Translations under genes and position numbers: made by a program
Origin: a virus
Strand: one strand, 5' to 3'
DNA: 61,038 bases
Virus record (IMG/VR): IMGVR_UViG_3300025168_017075
Location: 1-61,038 of that record
In this document: one piece after another, positions 42,301 to 51,622 of the stretch
Numbering within the stretch: the stretch's first letter is position 1
Layout: every line of letters starts with the position of its first letter
The notes under the pieces: generated by a model
What the model saw: the letters and a program-made list of their open reading frames with translations, nothing else
Told to the model about the DNA's origin: nothing
Databases searched by the model: none

Positions 42301-45300
42301 TCGTTGGCAATTTATATGCTGGACGAGGCATAGGTTTTGTGCCAAGCAGCACATCTTCAGTAAGCACAGAATATATTTCTAATGCAAAACACCAACTGCC
42401 AGAATCGATAAGTGGCGAAGACATGATCAGTGTATTGCAACAAGATGATGTAACATTCGGGAAAGACAACAGGCCAGTCGATTACTATATAACCTTTGAA
42501 AAGAGCCTATATCAGACAATATCAGAAGAAATGATGAACATGTTTGGATCAATCGTAGAGTTTAATAATTTGATAGGCAATCCTGTTAACAGATACAGGC
42601 AGGATTATAAAGAGTTAGGAAAGTTAAGGCAACTATTTTTTGAGCAAGTTCAAAACACGCCAGATGTAGATAAGTTTATTTCTTATTATATATGGTTAGA
42701 CTCGGCAATGTCGCAGATGATTCAGCAACTTATACCTTTGTCAGCTAATGCATCTGGAGAAATTCTTAATGTAATAGAAAGCCATGTTCTTGAAAGAAAT
42801 AAATATCGTTCAAAATTCCCAATGCTCGAAAACAAAGAGTCGACTGAAGTGAGTATCAGGGGCCATCATGAGATGAACTATTCTTGGAAACACGGCCACG
42901 CCCCAATCCCACAACAAGCGACGGCAACAGTCACGGTTGCAGATGGCGATGCAGATTCCGGAATGACAGAAAAAGAAAGTATGACTATTACTTCAACAGA
43001 CGGAACATCAAGGATTTATGTAATCATTGATGATAATGCAACAGCTGTCGCGACAGGCGCCGCATTGACCACTACATCCGACACTGGAGCGAACCAAGCA
43101 GGAATAAAAGCCACAGCAACTTGGACATTTACCGATAAGCCAAACGAAGCGACAACAATTACGCTTATTGATTACGAAGGCACTTCACTTGTATTTGAAG
43201 TTGATAACGATGGCGACGGTGGCGCCGGTTCTAACATAGAGATGGATCCTGCCTCTAACAACGCAGCCGGCATGTCCGCGATCTTAATCAGCAAAGTTAA
43301 CGCATCGGCCCTGAAAATAACCGCTACAGCAGGGGACGCAACTGGCGAGGTGCTTCTGACTCAAGACAACGCCGGCACAGCCGGCAATAAAACAATAGCT
43401 CTCAGTAACTACGCTAATTGGAACGCCAACACCGCAGCTACTTTCCCAACTGCCTTCACTGCCGGCGCCGAAGTTGCCGCAAATAGTGTCGCAGTCGCCA
43501 TCAATACAACTGGTACCGCAGCCACTCAAAATGAATTTTTAGTTCAACTTAAAGCAGCAATAGAAAGTGCCGCCGGCCACGCTGGCAAGATTACAGTTTC
43601 TGCTGTTCCTACTGAAGCCAACGGCGCTCAAACAATTACTTTAACTCAAGTTGTTGGGGGTACCAGCGGCAACGCTGCAACATTTAGTGATGACATAAGC
43701 CAGACTACGATTGTTGGCTTCACCGGTGGTCATGATAAAGAAAACGAAAACTCCCTGTGGTGGAAAGAAAGAGCAGAAGTTACACACCTAGCGCTGTCTC
43801 AGAGCAGGCCTTTTGTTAATGATCGAAGAGAAGAGCTTAGGGAAGTTATTATTAGTAAAATTTCTGGAACGGCTCCAACCTTTAAGCACAATCCTGCATA
43901 TAGTAGTTCACTATATAATGTACGAACGATGCCCGGCCTATATAGTATATCTGGAGATATGCAAAAGCTATATACATCTGGAGACAATTCAAATCAAGAC
44001 GATAAAAAATATTACTATAGAGAATTGATTGAATTTAGCAAGGCAACCGGTTTGATTATTGAGGATATTGAGGACGAAGTTTATATAACTGATGATATAA
44101 GCATGCCAAAATCCTTGCAAAAAATTAGAAAAAGATTTAGAGCCGGCGGAGAGTTCAAGCAGAATGTTGCTCCTTTTACAATAATGAGTTCCTCGACGCC
44201 ATCTCGTGGCTACAATACAAATCTATATAGTAATTTTAAATCAAATGTTGATATAACAAATAATCACACGGACACTACATTTGGAAACGAAATTTCTATG
44301 CAGAGCCCTTTCACAGAGAAGTTTGTGGGAGGTTCATTCCACAGACATGCCGATTTAAATCAATCTGCGTCCGCAAAAACCTTAACTGGTCATGCAGGCG
44401 GCCTAGATTCTACGGTGGAAAGGATAGAAGCATATGATATGACTCTTGCTTCTGATAAGATAACTATCGCTCATCGTGACATTAACAAACCAAGATCCTC
44501 ATACTTTAGAGAAGAGGTCGCAAAAAGACCGGTCAACATCAGAAACATAAAATTAACAACAGGTTCGGGTCCAAACCCAGCAGTGACACAATATGTTTCA
44601 GGTACTTTACAATCAACGTTGGGCAACTTTAGTAATATTCATGAAGTAGTTCAGACTTCAGATCGCTCAACAAATAATAGCTCATATGTTAAGGCTGGAG
44701 GTTTCGATAGCTCATCGGCTATCTCTTATTTATTATCTGATGGCGCCGACTTCGAAAAGCCAAGCAGAAGACGCACTGGTCATGTTTTTGTCGAAAGATT
44801 TTCAGCACCAGGAGGTCCAGAAACGTCTGGAGATAATCTCGGTGGACCCGCCCTAGATTTTGAATCTGCACAATTTTCTCCATATAATGATATGAATACT
44901 CGGAACAGCACGGTACGTGCAGCGCTTAAAACTTTACTGCAAGAAAGAGCAGAACAATTTGGAATAAGATCTGGCTCATCAGTAAGAGGGGTAGACTATG
45001 ATACGCTACCAAGTTATCATGATGTTAATAGGAATGCCCTAAGCAGGAGAAGAAACACTAGTGAGGTTGATCCCGAAAAAGCAACGGCAACTATAACTGT
45101 TGCTGATGGCGATGCCGCTAGCGGTATGGCTGAAAAAGAAACTATTGTTATAACATCTACCGATGGTACGGCGAAAACATATTGCGTTATCGATGATAAT
45201 GCAACCACGGTCGCAACGGGCGCAGTCCTTGCTGCTGACTCTGACATAGGATCAGAAGCTGCTGGCGCCGCCCTCGTTGGCGCCATCGCCGTCGCCATTA

Positions 45301-48300
45301 ACTTAACAGGCAGCGCTTCAACGCAAAATACCTTTTTGGTGCAACTTAAGGCAGCTATTGAAAGTGCAAACGGACATGCTGGCAAGATTACGGTCTCTTC
45401 CGTTCCCACTGAAGCCAATGGTGCTCAAGCAATTACTTTAACCCAAGCAGTTGGCGGATCTGACGGAAATGTAACTATAACAGATGATATAAGTCAAACT
45501 ACTATAGCCGGCTTTACTGGTGGCATTAATCAGTCTATAGTTAATGAGGTAGTTGCTACTTTTGACAATTACTATGTACAGCATGAAATACCAAGAAGTG
45601 ATCTTCAGTATTCTTGGATAACATCCTCTTATTTGTCGACGCACGTTTTTGGACATGCCCCTGCTGATGGCGAAATTTCAAGCTCTGCCATAACAAGTCT
45701 CGGCCGCGCCTTTGGCGTGGTACCAGCAATTACATTCGCAAGCGCTAGTAGTATAAGCACTGCTAGCTTTATAGTTGATTTTGTTGGCCTCAATACTTTG
45801 ATTCACGAGCCCTTTACTTCCTCGACAGGAAGAAGAGGGTATCCAGCCTCTCAGCCTTTAAATTCTTATAGAAACACTGCGCTTCACTTTCCTCCCACTG
45901 GGGGCCTTAGAATCGGATCTCATAGCCCTGTAGCTACAGACGGAAACGAAGTTTTAAATGCATTATTGCTGCACAGAAATGGACCATATAGCTATCCATC
46001 ATGGAAGCAATTAAGGAACGATGAAAATCCAATTGTAAGGCACTGGAGAAGAAATAGTACTATAGCGATAAATCCGGATGGAGAAGAAACAAATATCACC
46101 GTTGTGGCATCAAGCGCCGCAGGGGATGGATATACTATAGTTACTAAAGATAAATATGGCGGCCTGCGTACCTTTATAGAACCAGCTGTTATGTCTAGAA
46201 ACCTCCCATTAACAATAAATCTGGGAATAAAAAATGGTACCTCTGACGTCGCCACAAGTTTAAAAAGTTCTTTTTCTAATGATTTAGATTACTTTGGAAA
46301 CGCCTCGCTAAACAACGCGCTAACACTACCAGAAACCCAAGCAACTTCTTATGATTCCATTAAAAGCCTATATCTAGAGGGAGGCTTAGCCAACGCGGCA
46401 TCTCCCGTTAATACATTTATAGATTTAACTTATGCACAAAATGTTTGGCCAAAACCGGAAAATGCATTCCAGAACAAAACAAGAAAAAGAAATAATTATG
46501 AAAACAATTTCTGGCGTAAAGTGCGCACAGACAGAGACTCTTTGGGTGATAGAAAATATGTTTCAAATGGCGCTTTAAGTGGTGCTTATAGTGCTTGGGC
46601 GATGGATGCAGATAATGACTTCTCAACAGATATAACGGGAACAACAGCAGGAATATTACAGAACAACACAACACATATGTTCCAGAAAAATGTTAATGGC
46701 TCAACCACCGCCGCGTCGGCAACTGAAATAACAGCTTCTATACTTTTCCACAGAAAGCATGGTTTGGCATCCACGGGTTCAGTGAGAAAACTAGCAGGAC
46801 TTCAAGTGGTGGAGACTGGTTCAACAAATCTTGCAACAGCAACAGAGCCTCTTGGTGATATACAAATTGGTGGTGGAAATGCTGTATGGGAAGTTGACTC
46901 CGGAGCTGGATTCTATAGCGATGACGGAACTTTCAATCTTTCCCCCTCTTCACCTTGGTACGACGACTACTCGGAATTCTCTGATGACTTGAGAACAAGC
47001 AATAAAGATATGTCAATAATACCAGAATTTAGAATAAGTGAGCACATAAAAAAATACATGAATGTTCATAATGGAAACTTCTTGGCAGATAATGAGTCTT
47101 CCTTGTCAATATTCGGAGCTCCGTCTGGCTCTTCTCTTCCGCAGAATAGTTCTGAAACAGATTTTTATAATGTATATACAAATTCAGACTTTATGAAACA
47201 CTTTGCAACAATAAGAAAAGATCATGAAGGATTTGCCGATGCATCGGAAATAACATTAACGTGTGAAGCGTTAACTAAATTTGTTCCTTATGATGGCTTT
47301 TATCCTTCCGAACTTCTTGTCGACTTATACAATACATTCTCAAGTTCATATGGCAACTTTGTTCAATATGACGGCGCCACTTCCAACCTTGCAGCAGGCC
47401 TCAATGCAAAAATAAGACCATTTATTGCACCTATGTTCGCGCCAGGAATATGGTGTAACACGATTAAATCAGGTATTGCAGTTGACTATCCCGTATATAC
47501 TGGCTCCTATGTCGTGCATAGTCCGCTATTAAGCCCATCAGGCAAGACAACTTATAAGTTGTTGTCGACATCATCTCTTCAGTCTTTAGACGGATTCGAT
47601 CTTAGAGTTCCTTTCGATGCTTTGGTCCAGCCAGAAAAATATTTAACAAACATGACTCTTGTTGATATGGAGGCAAGTTTTAGCTCTTCTGTTAATATAA
47701 CTGCTTCGTGGACTGGTGAAGGTAGCATGCTTTATAAGATGCGAGCACACAATGCTTTGTCCTCTATGATTGAGTTTTTCTTGCAGGGAGAAGGCAACAA
47801 GGGAGACTTGACAACAATTAAGTCTTTGCCAGAAGATCAATTTCAGCCATTTGTCTCTGGCACAACTTATGCCATGAGGGTTAAGTTGAGAAAAAGCTAC
47901 AATAAACCTAGACAGGAAAATGCGACATTCTCAAGAGGGTTTACTCTGCCGCAAGATACAGCTGGAGATGTTAATGCTGGATTAGAAGAAACAATTACTA
48001 TTTGTAGTCGCCCATCTTCCTTTGGTCCGCCTGTCGCCGGCCGTAAAAATATTTCATTCGCCTCTGGTACAGCAAAAGCCAGCTACCCACAGACACTCGA
48101 TAGTCTAACAGGTATCAATCCAGCGTTTACTCCGCCTTATTACGATGGAGAATGTTGGTGTGATATTACATATACACACGCTACCAGTACGCAGCCGACA
48201 CTTAAAGATATACAGAGAGATGCTAATCTGACTCACTTCAGGTTTGATCCAGTTGTTTGGAATGGTGGCAGTAATTATCAGCCGTACGGCAAGGCCAACA

Positions 48301-49505
48301 TAAATCATTATGCAATGCAGCTTACGTCATCTGTGGATGTTTTGGGCCGAATAAGCGAAAAATCAGTCGAATATGATGCTTTGGGAAATCCAATCACAGT
48401 TAAGGATGATGAAACTCAAACTTCTGATGTCTGGGTAATTCAACCTAAGTTTGAGACGCCAATACTAAATATTCAAGGTGCACCTATGACCATACCGACA
48501 AATGGTTCGGCATCAGCAACTCGTAGTATTTGGAGTCAGTTTGGTAGAATTCCAACTGGTTCAGAGGGAATTTTCTTGGAAGTAGTGGATATTAACGAAA
48601 GCTGGCTAAATAATAGGGCAGACAAATTTGAAAACCAAGACTCAGGATTTGCTGACAGCGATAGTTTTGGAGCCAGAGATTTTTCTAACCTATATACGCT
48701 TTATGGCTCAGGAAGCAAAGTAGAGTCTTTGTCTGACATGGTAGGGTTCCAGTCTCCTTCAAAAAATCTTGGCCAATTGGCAGACCTTAGAACAGTTAAA
48801 GAGGCTATTGTGGCAATACCATTCTTGGAGATTGATGGAAAGAGGAGCTTCTTTGACGTACCTAAAGAGCAGATCGATGCGGCTGTATCCATGGCCGCTG
48901 GAGGAGAAACGACCACAACTGCTGGGGATTCAATTGTAGATATGGTAAATAAGATGCAAAATTATGTTATTCCGCCAAAATTTGACTTTATTAAAAATTC
49001 TGACTTTGTTGATCCTTTTGCCATGTATATATTTGAATTCTCCTACACATTTGACAGAGATGACTTGTCATACATTTGGCAGAATATGCAACCAAGAAGT
49101 TCTAAATTAGTTGAGAAATCAACTGCTTCTATAAATCATAGACTGCTGGCTCATGAGTTGATGGGCGAAGCTGCAAAAAATACAGGAAAACCATTGCAAG
49201 ACGAATTAAGGTGGATGGTGTTTAAGGTCAAGCAAAAGTCTGCAACAAATTATTTTGATAAAATTGTGCAATATGCCTCTTCTGATGATAAGTTTGATTT
49301 TGATTTTAATGTTGGCACCGCAGCCGCGTCAGCAGCTGGCCTTCCCGACTATAGTTTTAACTGGCCATATGACAATTTTTCCATAGTAGAGTTAGCAAAA
49401 TTAAACACAGAAGTAAAATTCACATCAGTAGACCCAGCTGAAGATGGAGCAATCCAAACTTCTGCCAACGCACTGAATAGTGGTATTAGCGAGGAAGGTG
49501 ATTAA
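39369..49505 (+). CDS. giant tail protein with LamG domain and inserted repeat modules (3378 aa)
   Basis: About residues 204-391 form a LamG/concanavalin-like lectin domain (VSTEFWLKKGDW, SNAWKHVAFTF, KFYIDGDLQS, GSIDEFRYWKS). Further on come phage-core segments and two copies of a Thr/Ala/Gly-rich beta module. One, about 1184-1456, is itself split by a related nested module at about 1248-1367. The other is at about 1905-2056. The last about 1300 residues are unique, with a conserved-looking C-terminal block (KFDFIKNSDFVDPFAMYIFEFSYTF). It is likely the main host-contact protein: a tail fibre, spike or tape-like outer protein. No stop or frame break interrupts the 10.1-kb frame. The start overlaps the preceding stop (TAATG). 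Confidence 0.82.
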   Translation: MAIRDLFKGDTATSKAAPTKAETIDSIFGAEQGSSVESAENVAEKIKQKDRFVPDVDFSTASNFARFGSAEEYYRSSIKRVYQQYPYDGSEAEKNKFRNQSTFLDLYVLDKLYPSSTGYAVFAPAGWGDQGSTVGGWGSPSSNEFIAIKGGPHTSSGGLIGEDLYKAFDEPINRTSPNSNTYDESIYDSAGVLGGDRVGSNESNLKFDLSKGVSTEFWLKKGDWITSLTEKEVIFDLWNGKASSSADYGRLLVFVSGTGVETLGANPFRVHLASGSEYWDMSFGGSTHTTSSLSNAWKHVAFTFLSSSEDSELQAKFYIDGDLQSTTGTTHIVNFGEITGSLIGYLGALQTTPSGNLYHGKSMTGDGKLSGSIDEFRYWKSKRTSENIGQNWFTQVGGGTNEDVANAELGVYFKFNEGIVGATTSDSVVLDYSGRISNGDWTGYSSASRNTGSAIVSASAAVEEFEDPIIYSTHSGVDSLLTRMVASGAAWDNQNNSRFAYNLPSYLLEEDEESSKDILYLTQIMSSYLDDLHLQIDQLSNISHNNYFSSGSRGLPFVDKLLTSKGFIAPDMFGDAEVLNIIGNRDEDRNFELELYEVKNKIYQNVYNNLSYILKSKGTEKSFRNLIRCFGVDEDLIKINLYSDNGTSTLRNNYRLKSTKKRYVNFNTPTHNTASVYQQSSSADSNTTDVTYISGSDELQYLANTTEIEVIFPKQFPTDHNAYVGTSFQSSSIFGHHTASNQPNAFEWPPSAVDFNFELYAIRPITDDSDAYFVIKDRAGNFTLSSSLYNNVYEDERWNFAVRVKNDKFPVGGLVTGSSGSASGHNVVTLEFYGVNVVSDIVKNEFLLTASSLDKRYLTGHRRYYVGANRTNFSGAVVHNSDVKVSSLRHWGSYLEDSDIREHAINAESYGAPNPYKSSYQLQGVLSSSNVPQIDTLALNWDYSEVTSSNVIGEFTVEDFSSGSIIAGRRYPGTFGEIVGNLYAGRGIGFVPSSTSSVSTEYISNAKHQLPESISGEDMISVLQQDDVTFGKDNRPVDYYITFEKSLYQTISEEMMNMFGSIVEFNNLIGNPVNRYRQDYKELGKLRQLFFEQVQNTPDVDKFISYYIWLDSAMSQMIQQLIPLSANASGEILNVIESHVLERNKYRSKFPMLENKESTEVSIRGHHEMNYSWKHGHAPIPQQATATVTVADGDADSGMTEKESMTITSTDGTSRIYVIIDDNATAVATGAALTTTSDTGANQAGIKATATWTFTDKPNEATTITLIDYEGTSLVFEVDNDGDGGAGSNIEMDPASNNAAGMSAILISKVNASALKITATAGDATGEVLLTQDNAGTAGNKTIALSNYANWNANTAATFPTAFTAGAEVAANSVAVAINTTGTAATQNEFLVQLKAAIESAAGHAGKITVSAVPTEANGAQTITLTQVVGGTSGNAATFSDDISQTTIVGFTGGHDKENENSLWWKERAEVTHLALSQSRPFVNDRREELREVIISKISGTAPTFKHNPAYSSSLYNVRTMPGLYSISGDMQKLYTSGDNSNQDDKKYYYRELIEFSKATGLIIEDIEDEVYITDDISMPKSLQKIRKRFRAGGEFKQNVAPFTIMSSSTPSRGYNTNLYSNFKSNVDITNNHTDTTFGNEISMQSPFTEKFVGGSFHRHADLNQSASAKTLTGHAGGLDSTVERIEAYDMTLASDKITIAHRDINKPRSSYFREEVAKRPVNIRNIKLTTGSGPNPAVTQYVSGTLQSTLGNFSNIHEVVQTSDRSTNNSSYVKAGGFDSSSAISYLLSDGADFEKPSRRRTGHVFVERFSAPGGPETSGDNLGGPALDFESAQFSPYNDMNTRNSTVRAALKTLLQERAEQFGIRSGSSVRGVDYDTLPSYHDVNRNALSRRRNTSEVDPEKATATITVADGDAASGMAEKETIVITSTDGTAKTYCVIDDNATTVATGAVLAADSDIGSEAAGAALVGAIAVAINLTGSASTQNTFLVQLKAAIESANGHAGKITVSSVPTEANGAQAITLTQAVGGSDGNVTITDDISQTTIAGFTGGINQSIVNEVVATFDNYYVQHEIPRSDLQYSWITSSYLSTHVFGHAPADGEISSSAITSLGRAFGVVPAITFASASSISTASFIVDFVGLNTLIHEPFTSSTGRRGYPASQPLNSYRNTALHFPPTGGLRIGSHSPVATDGNEVLNALLLHRNGPYSYPSWKQLRNDENPIVRHWRRNSTIAINPDGEETNITVVASSAAGDGYTIVTKDKYGGLRTFIEPAVMSRNLPLTINLGIKNGTSDVATSLKSSFSNDLDYFGNASLNNALTLPETQATSYDSIKSLYLEGGLANAASPVNTFIDLTYAQNVWPKPENAFQNKTRKRNNYENNFWRKVRTDRDSLGDRKYVSNGALSGAYSAWAMDADNDFSTDITGTTAGILQNNTTHMFQKNVNGSTTAASATEITASILFHRKHGLASTGSVRKLAGLQVVETGSTNLATATEPLGDIQIGGGNAVWEVDSGAGFYSDDGTFNLSPSSPWYDDYSEFSDDLRTSNKDMSIIPEFRISEHIKKYMNVHNGNFLADNESSLSIFGAPSGSSLPQNSSETDFYNVYTNSDFMKHFATIRKDHEGFADASEITLTCEALTKFVPYDGFYPSELLVDLYNTFSSSYGNFVQYDGATSNLAAGLNAKIRPFIAPMFAPGIWCNTIKSGIAVDYPVYTGSYVVHSPLLSPSGKTTYKLLSTSSLQSLDGFDLRVPFDALVQPEKYLTNMTLVDMEASFSSSVNITASWTGEGSMLYKMRAHNALSSMIEFFLQGEGNKGDLTTIKSLPEDQFQPFVSGTTYAMRVKLRKSYNKPRQENATFSRGFTLPQDTAGDVNAGLEETITICSRPSSFGPPVAGRKNISFASGTAKASYPQTLDSLTGINPAFTPPYYDGECWCDITYTHATSTQPTLKDIQRDANLTHFRFDPVVWNGGSNYQPYGKANINHYAMQLTSSVDVLGRISEKSVEYDALGNPITVKDDETQTSDVWVIQPKFETPILNIQGAPMTIPTNGSASATRSIWSQFGRIPTGSEGIFLEVVDINESWLNNRADKFENQDSGFADSDSFGARDFSNLYTLYGSGSKVESLSDMVGFQSPSKNLGQLADLRTVKEAIVAIPFLEIDGKRSFFDVPKEQIDAAVSMAAGGETTTTAGDSIVDMVNKMQNYVIPPKFDFIKNSDFVDPFAMYIFEFSYTFDRDDLSYIWQNMQPRSSKLVEKSTASINHRLLAHELMGEAAKNTGKPLQDELRWMVFKVKQKSATNYFDKIVQYASSDDKFDFDFNVGTAAASAAGLPDYSFNWPYDNFSIVELAKLNTEVKFTSVDPAEDGAIQTSANALNSGISEEGD
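42918..43740 (+). repeat. module copy 1 in the giant tail gene, split by a nested related module
   Basis: The encoded segment starts ATATVTVADGDADSGM and ends DISQTTIVGFTGG. Its two halves (42918-43109 and about 43480-43740) match the uninterrupted copy at 45081-45536 closely at the protein level. The middle (about 43110-43468) starts ATATWTFTDKP and ends PTAFTAG. It looks like a diverged version of the same fold. Local base use is clearly richer in G and C (many GCC, GGC, ACC) than the flanking gene. Confidence 0.8.
45081..45536 (+). repeat. module copy 2 in the giant tail gene, uninterrupted
   Basis: It encodes about 152 residues from ATATITVADGDAASGM to DISQTTIAGFTGG. Shared blocks with copy 1 include ITSTDGT, VIDDNAT, VATGA, FLVQLKAAIESA, HAGKITVS, VPTEANGAQ and LTQ-VGG. 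It is flanked by segments (RRNTSEVDPE before, NQSIVNEVV after) that look continuous with the host gene, as expected of an inserted cassette. Confidence 0.8.
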
Positions 49506-50491
49506 TGGAATTTTTTAATCCAAAAGAAGATGTATTGCATGTCGAGATGACTCAATATGGGAAATATTTGCTTTCGAAAGGAAAGTTTAGGCCATCGCAT
49601 TATTTGTTTTTTGACGAGGGAGTTGTTTATGATGCAAATTATGGTGGAATATCTACAGAAAAACAAAAACAAACTCACAAAAGAATAAAAGATGAAACAC
49701 CAAAGCTAAAAACTCAATATAGTTTTGTTTCAACAGAAAACAGAGTAAACGAATTAATAGAGGAAGAGCAAAACACAATTGAGAATACTTTTGCTCTCGT
49801 TAATCCTCTTGGAACGTCTGATAATTCATCAGAATTATATCCAAAATGGAATTTGCAATTTCTTAGCAAAGGAAACACAAAAATAGGCAATTCAGTTGAG
49901 CATATGACATCCAGTTATCAGACGCTTAGAATACCCCAAATAGAGATGAATGTAAATTATAGGACCGCGGTTTCCGCAGAGGGAATCCAGTCAGTTATAA
50001 ATGAAGACTCTAGCTTGTCTTCCAAGGTTTTTCAAGACAAAACATATATAGGGGTCGAGCCCAGAACTATTCTTTTGCAAGTTTTGGAAGAAAACTCTGT
50101 TTTTGAAAAAGAAAACTTTGATATAGAAGTTTATATAAAAGAAAGACAAGGCAATAGCAGAGTCAGCGGCTCGGCAGGCTACATAGATCAGTTTATCCCT
50201 TTGAATTTTAAGAAGCAAATCTCGCAGGTTGTGGATGGAATTTTGTTAGACGAACAAGAAGAAGAGTGTATCGAACTAGATCCTTCATATGTTGAGTATT
50301 ATTTTGATATATTTACAGATAACGAAATAGATGAAAACTTTATATGCCAGTCAATATCAGAACTAAAATCTAAAAATATATATGTCGACAGCAACTTGGA
50401 TTGTCCAGATTTGATAGAACCTGTTGTCGCTAATGTGTACGCACAAGTAGTAGATGATAGCTGCCCAGATCCAGATGATTCTTGTAAATGA
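49505..50491 (+). CDS. putative tail/virion structural protein
   Basis: A 328-aa protein. It opens MEFFNPKEDVLHVEMTQYGK and continues LSKGKFRPSHYLFFDEGVVYDA, a start that looks like that of other small structural proteins in marine phages. The middle contains TLRIPQIEMNVNYRT; the C-terminal part is acidic and Cys-containing (CIELDPS, CQSISELKS, CPD). No enzyme motif is seen. The start overlaps the giant gene's stop by one base. Structural role is inferred from place and style. Confidence 0.65.
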   Translation: MEFFNPKEDVLHVEMTQYGKYLLSKGKFRPSHYLFFDEGVVYDANYGGISTEKQKQTHKRIKDETPKLKTQYSFVSTENRVNELIEEEQNTIENTFALVNPLGTSDNSSELYPKWNLQFLSKGNTKIGNSVEHMTSSYQTLRIPQIEMNVNYRTAVSAEGIQSVINEDSSLSSKVFQDKTYIGVEPRTILLQVLEENSVFEKENFDIEVYIKERQGNSRVSGSAGYIDQFIPLNFKKQISQVVDGILLDEQEEECIELDPSYVEYYFDIFTDNEIDENFICQSISELKSKNIYVDSNLDCPDLIEPVVANVYAQVVDDSCPDPDDSCK

Positions 50492-50507
50492 TGAAACTTA
50501 TTGAACA

Positions 50508-50517
50508 ACTATTTATA
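50508..50517 (+). promoter_or_regulatory. ACTATTTATA motif, candidate late promoter
   Basis: ACTATTTATA lies in the 42-nt gap, followed by the ribosome site AGGAG (50521-50525) and the ATG at 50534, 16 nt after the motif. Identical to the motif at 56971. Confidence 0.5.
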
Positions 50518-50533
50518 GATAGGAGATCATAGT

Positions 50534-51622
50534 ATGGCAATGTTGGGACCGAGTGATAAAACCGTAGATCTAGGTAATGGCGATGATGATAGTGTCGATT
50601 TGCTTGTTGATAGCAAGCAGGATAACCTAGGTAGTGGCACTGATGATACTAGCACTGATTTGCTTGTTGATAGCAAGCAGGATAACCTAGGTAGTGGCAC
50701 TGATGATACTAGCACTGATGATAGTCCCGATTTGCTTGGCGAGAACAAACAGGATGATCTTGACAACATGTCGGGAGAAATTACTGATGCTGAATTGCTT
50801 GGTGAAAACAAACAGGATGTCCTTGATTCCAATTCTAACGACGTCGAATTGCTTGGTGAAAACAAACAGGATGTCCTTGATACCAGTTCTGACGACCCAC
50901 CTGTTGGCGCTGGTGACGATGTAGTTCAAATTGTAGTGGACGAAGATCCGCCGCCGGAGATCAAAGGCGTAACTGTAACTTTCGAAACTTATCAAAAAAC
51001 AGATTATGAATGTGGAGAGGTAGCAGAATACTCCGAACAAGAATATGAATTTATGAAAATTGGAATGATCTTGGCTTGGGATCCAGAATTGATTTCCGTG
51101 ATGGATTCTGGAGACTATGATGCGCCATATACTGATATAAAATTCATGAATAGTTTTGACTATAAAGAGCAAAACTATTCAGAGGGTACCTTTAGCGAAC
51201 CTCAAACAATGTCTGAATCAATTTTGTCCGAGGGGACATATGTAGTTGGCACCTTTACAGAAAGTTTTGATCTCGATCCATCATTCATGACAACGGCTGT
51301 AGTGTATGCTTTTGCATATATTGATATAGGCGCTCTTAATACGGCTTATGGTACTGATTATGATTCGCTTAAGCTTATATTGTTGGGTACATCAGAGGTA
51401 CTTATGAGCGGCGGGGAGACAGAAACAGATGCGGATGGGTGGGCCGATAATGGATACACATATGGCACCACAGAACAGGCGCCTAGCGATGACGCGCTTC
51501 AAGACCAACTTGAAGATGATGCCATGCAAATGGAAGGTTTTGAGATGGATAATCAGGATCTAGATATATCGGGTGGTGACCCAAGTGGTGTTCCGGGCAC
51601 AATTGGTGGAGGAAGTTACTAA
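50534..51622 (+). CDS. acidic tandem-repeat virion protein
   Basis: A 362-aa protein. Residues about 22-122 are five near-repeats of the type LLVDSKQDNLGSGTDD or LLGENKQDVLD. The remainder (about 140-362) is a beta-rich domain with aromatic residues (VTVTFETYQKTDYEC, FGTYVV-like stretches) and an acidic, Met/Asp-rich end. The repeat half is strongly acidic and probably an extended linker or fibre stalk. The ATG has AGGAG seven bases before it and its own candidate late promoter. No family is recognised. Confidence 0.7.
   Translation: MAMLGPSDKTVDLGNGDDDSVDLLVDSKQDNLGSGTDDTSTDLLVDSKQDNLGSGTDDTSTDDSPDLLGENKQDDLDNMSGEITDAELLGENKQDVLDSNSNDVELLGENKQDVLDTSSDDPPVGAGDDVVQIVVDEDPPPEIKGVTVTFETYQKTDYECGEVAEYSEQEYEFMKIGMILAWDPELISVMDSGDYDAPYTDIKFMNSFDYKEQNYSEGTFSEPQTMSESILSEGTYVVGTFTESFDLDPSFMTTAVVYAFAYIDIGALNTAYGTDYDSLKLILLGTSEVLMSGGETETDADGWADNGYTYGTTEQAPSDDALQDQLEDDAMQMEGFEMDNQDLDISGGDPSGVPGTIGGGSY
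50597..50899 (+). repeat. five tandem repeats inside the acidic protein gene
   Basis: Units begin with GATTTGCTT or GAATTGCTT: 50597-50656 and 50657-50716 (60 bp, virtually identical), 50729-50791 (63 bp), 50792-50845 (54 bp) and 50846 to about 50899 (54 bp). The first two are recent duplicates; the last two form a second near-identical pair. All keep the reading frame and the core KQD. Confidence 0.9.

Noticed and set aside
50597-50899. CRISPR array
   Set aside because: Units are directly adjacent, in frame, and coding; no spacers or cas genes.
50687-51172. 161-codon frame on the - strand
   Set aside because: Complement of the repeat gene; its repeats simply mirror the + strand.
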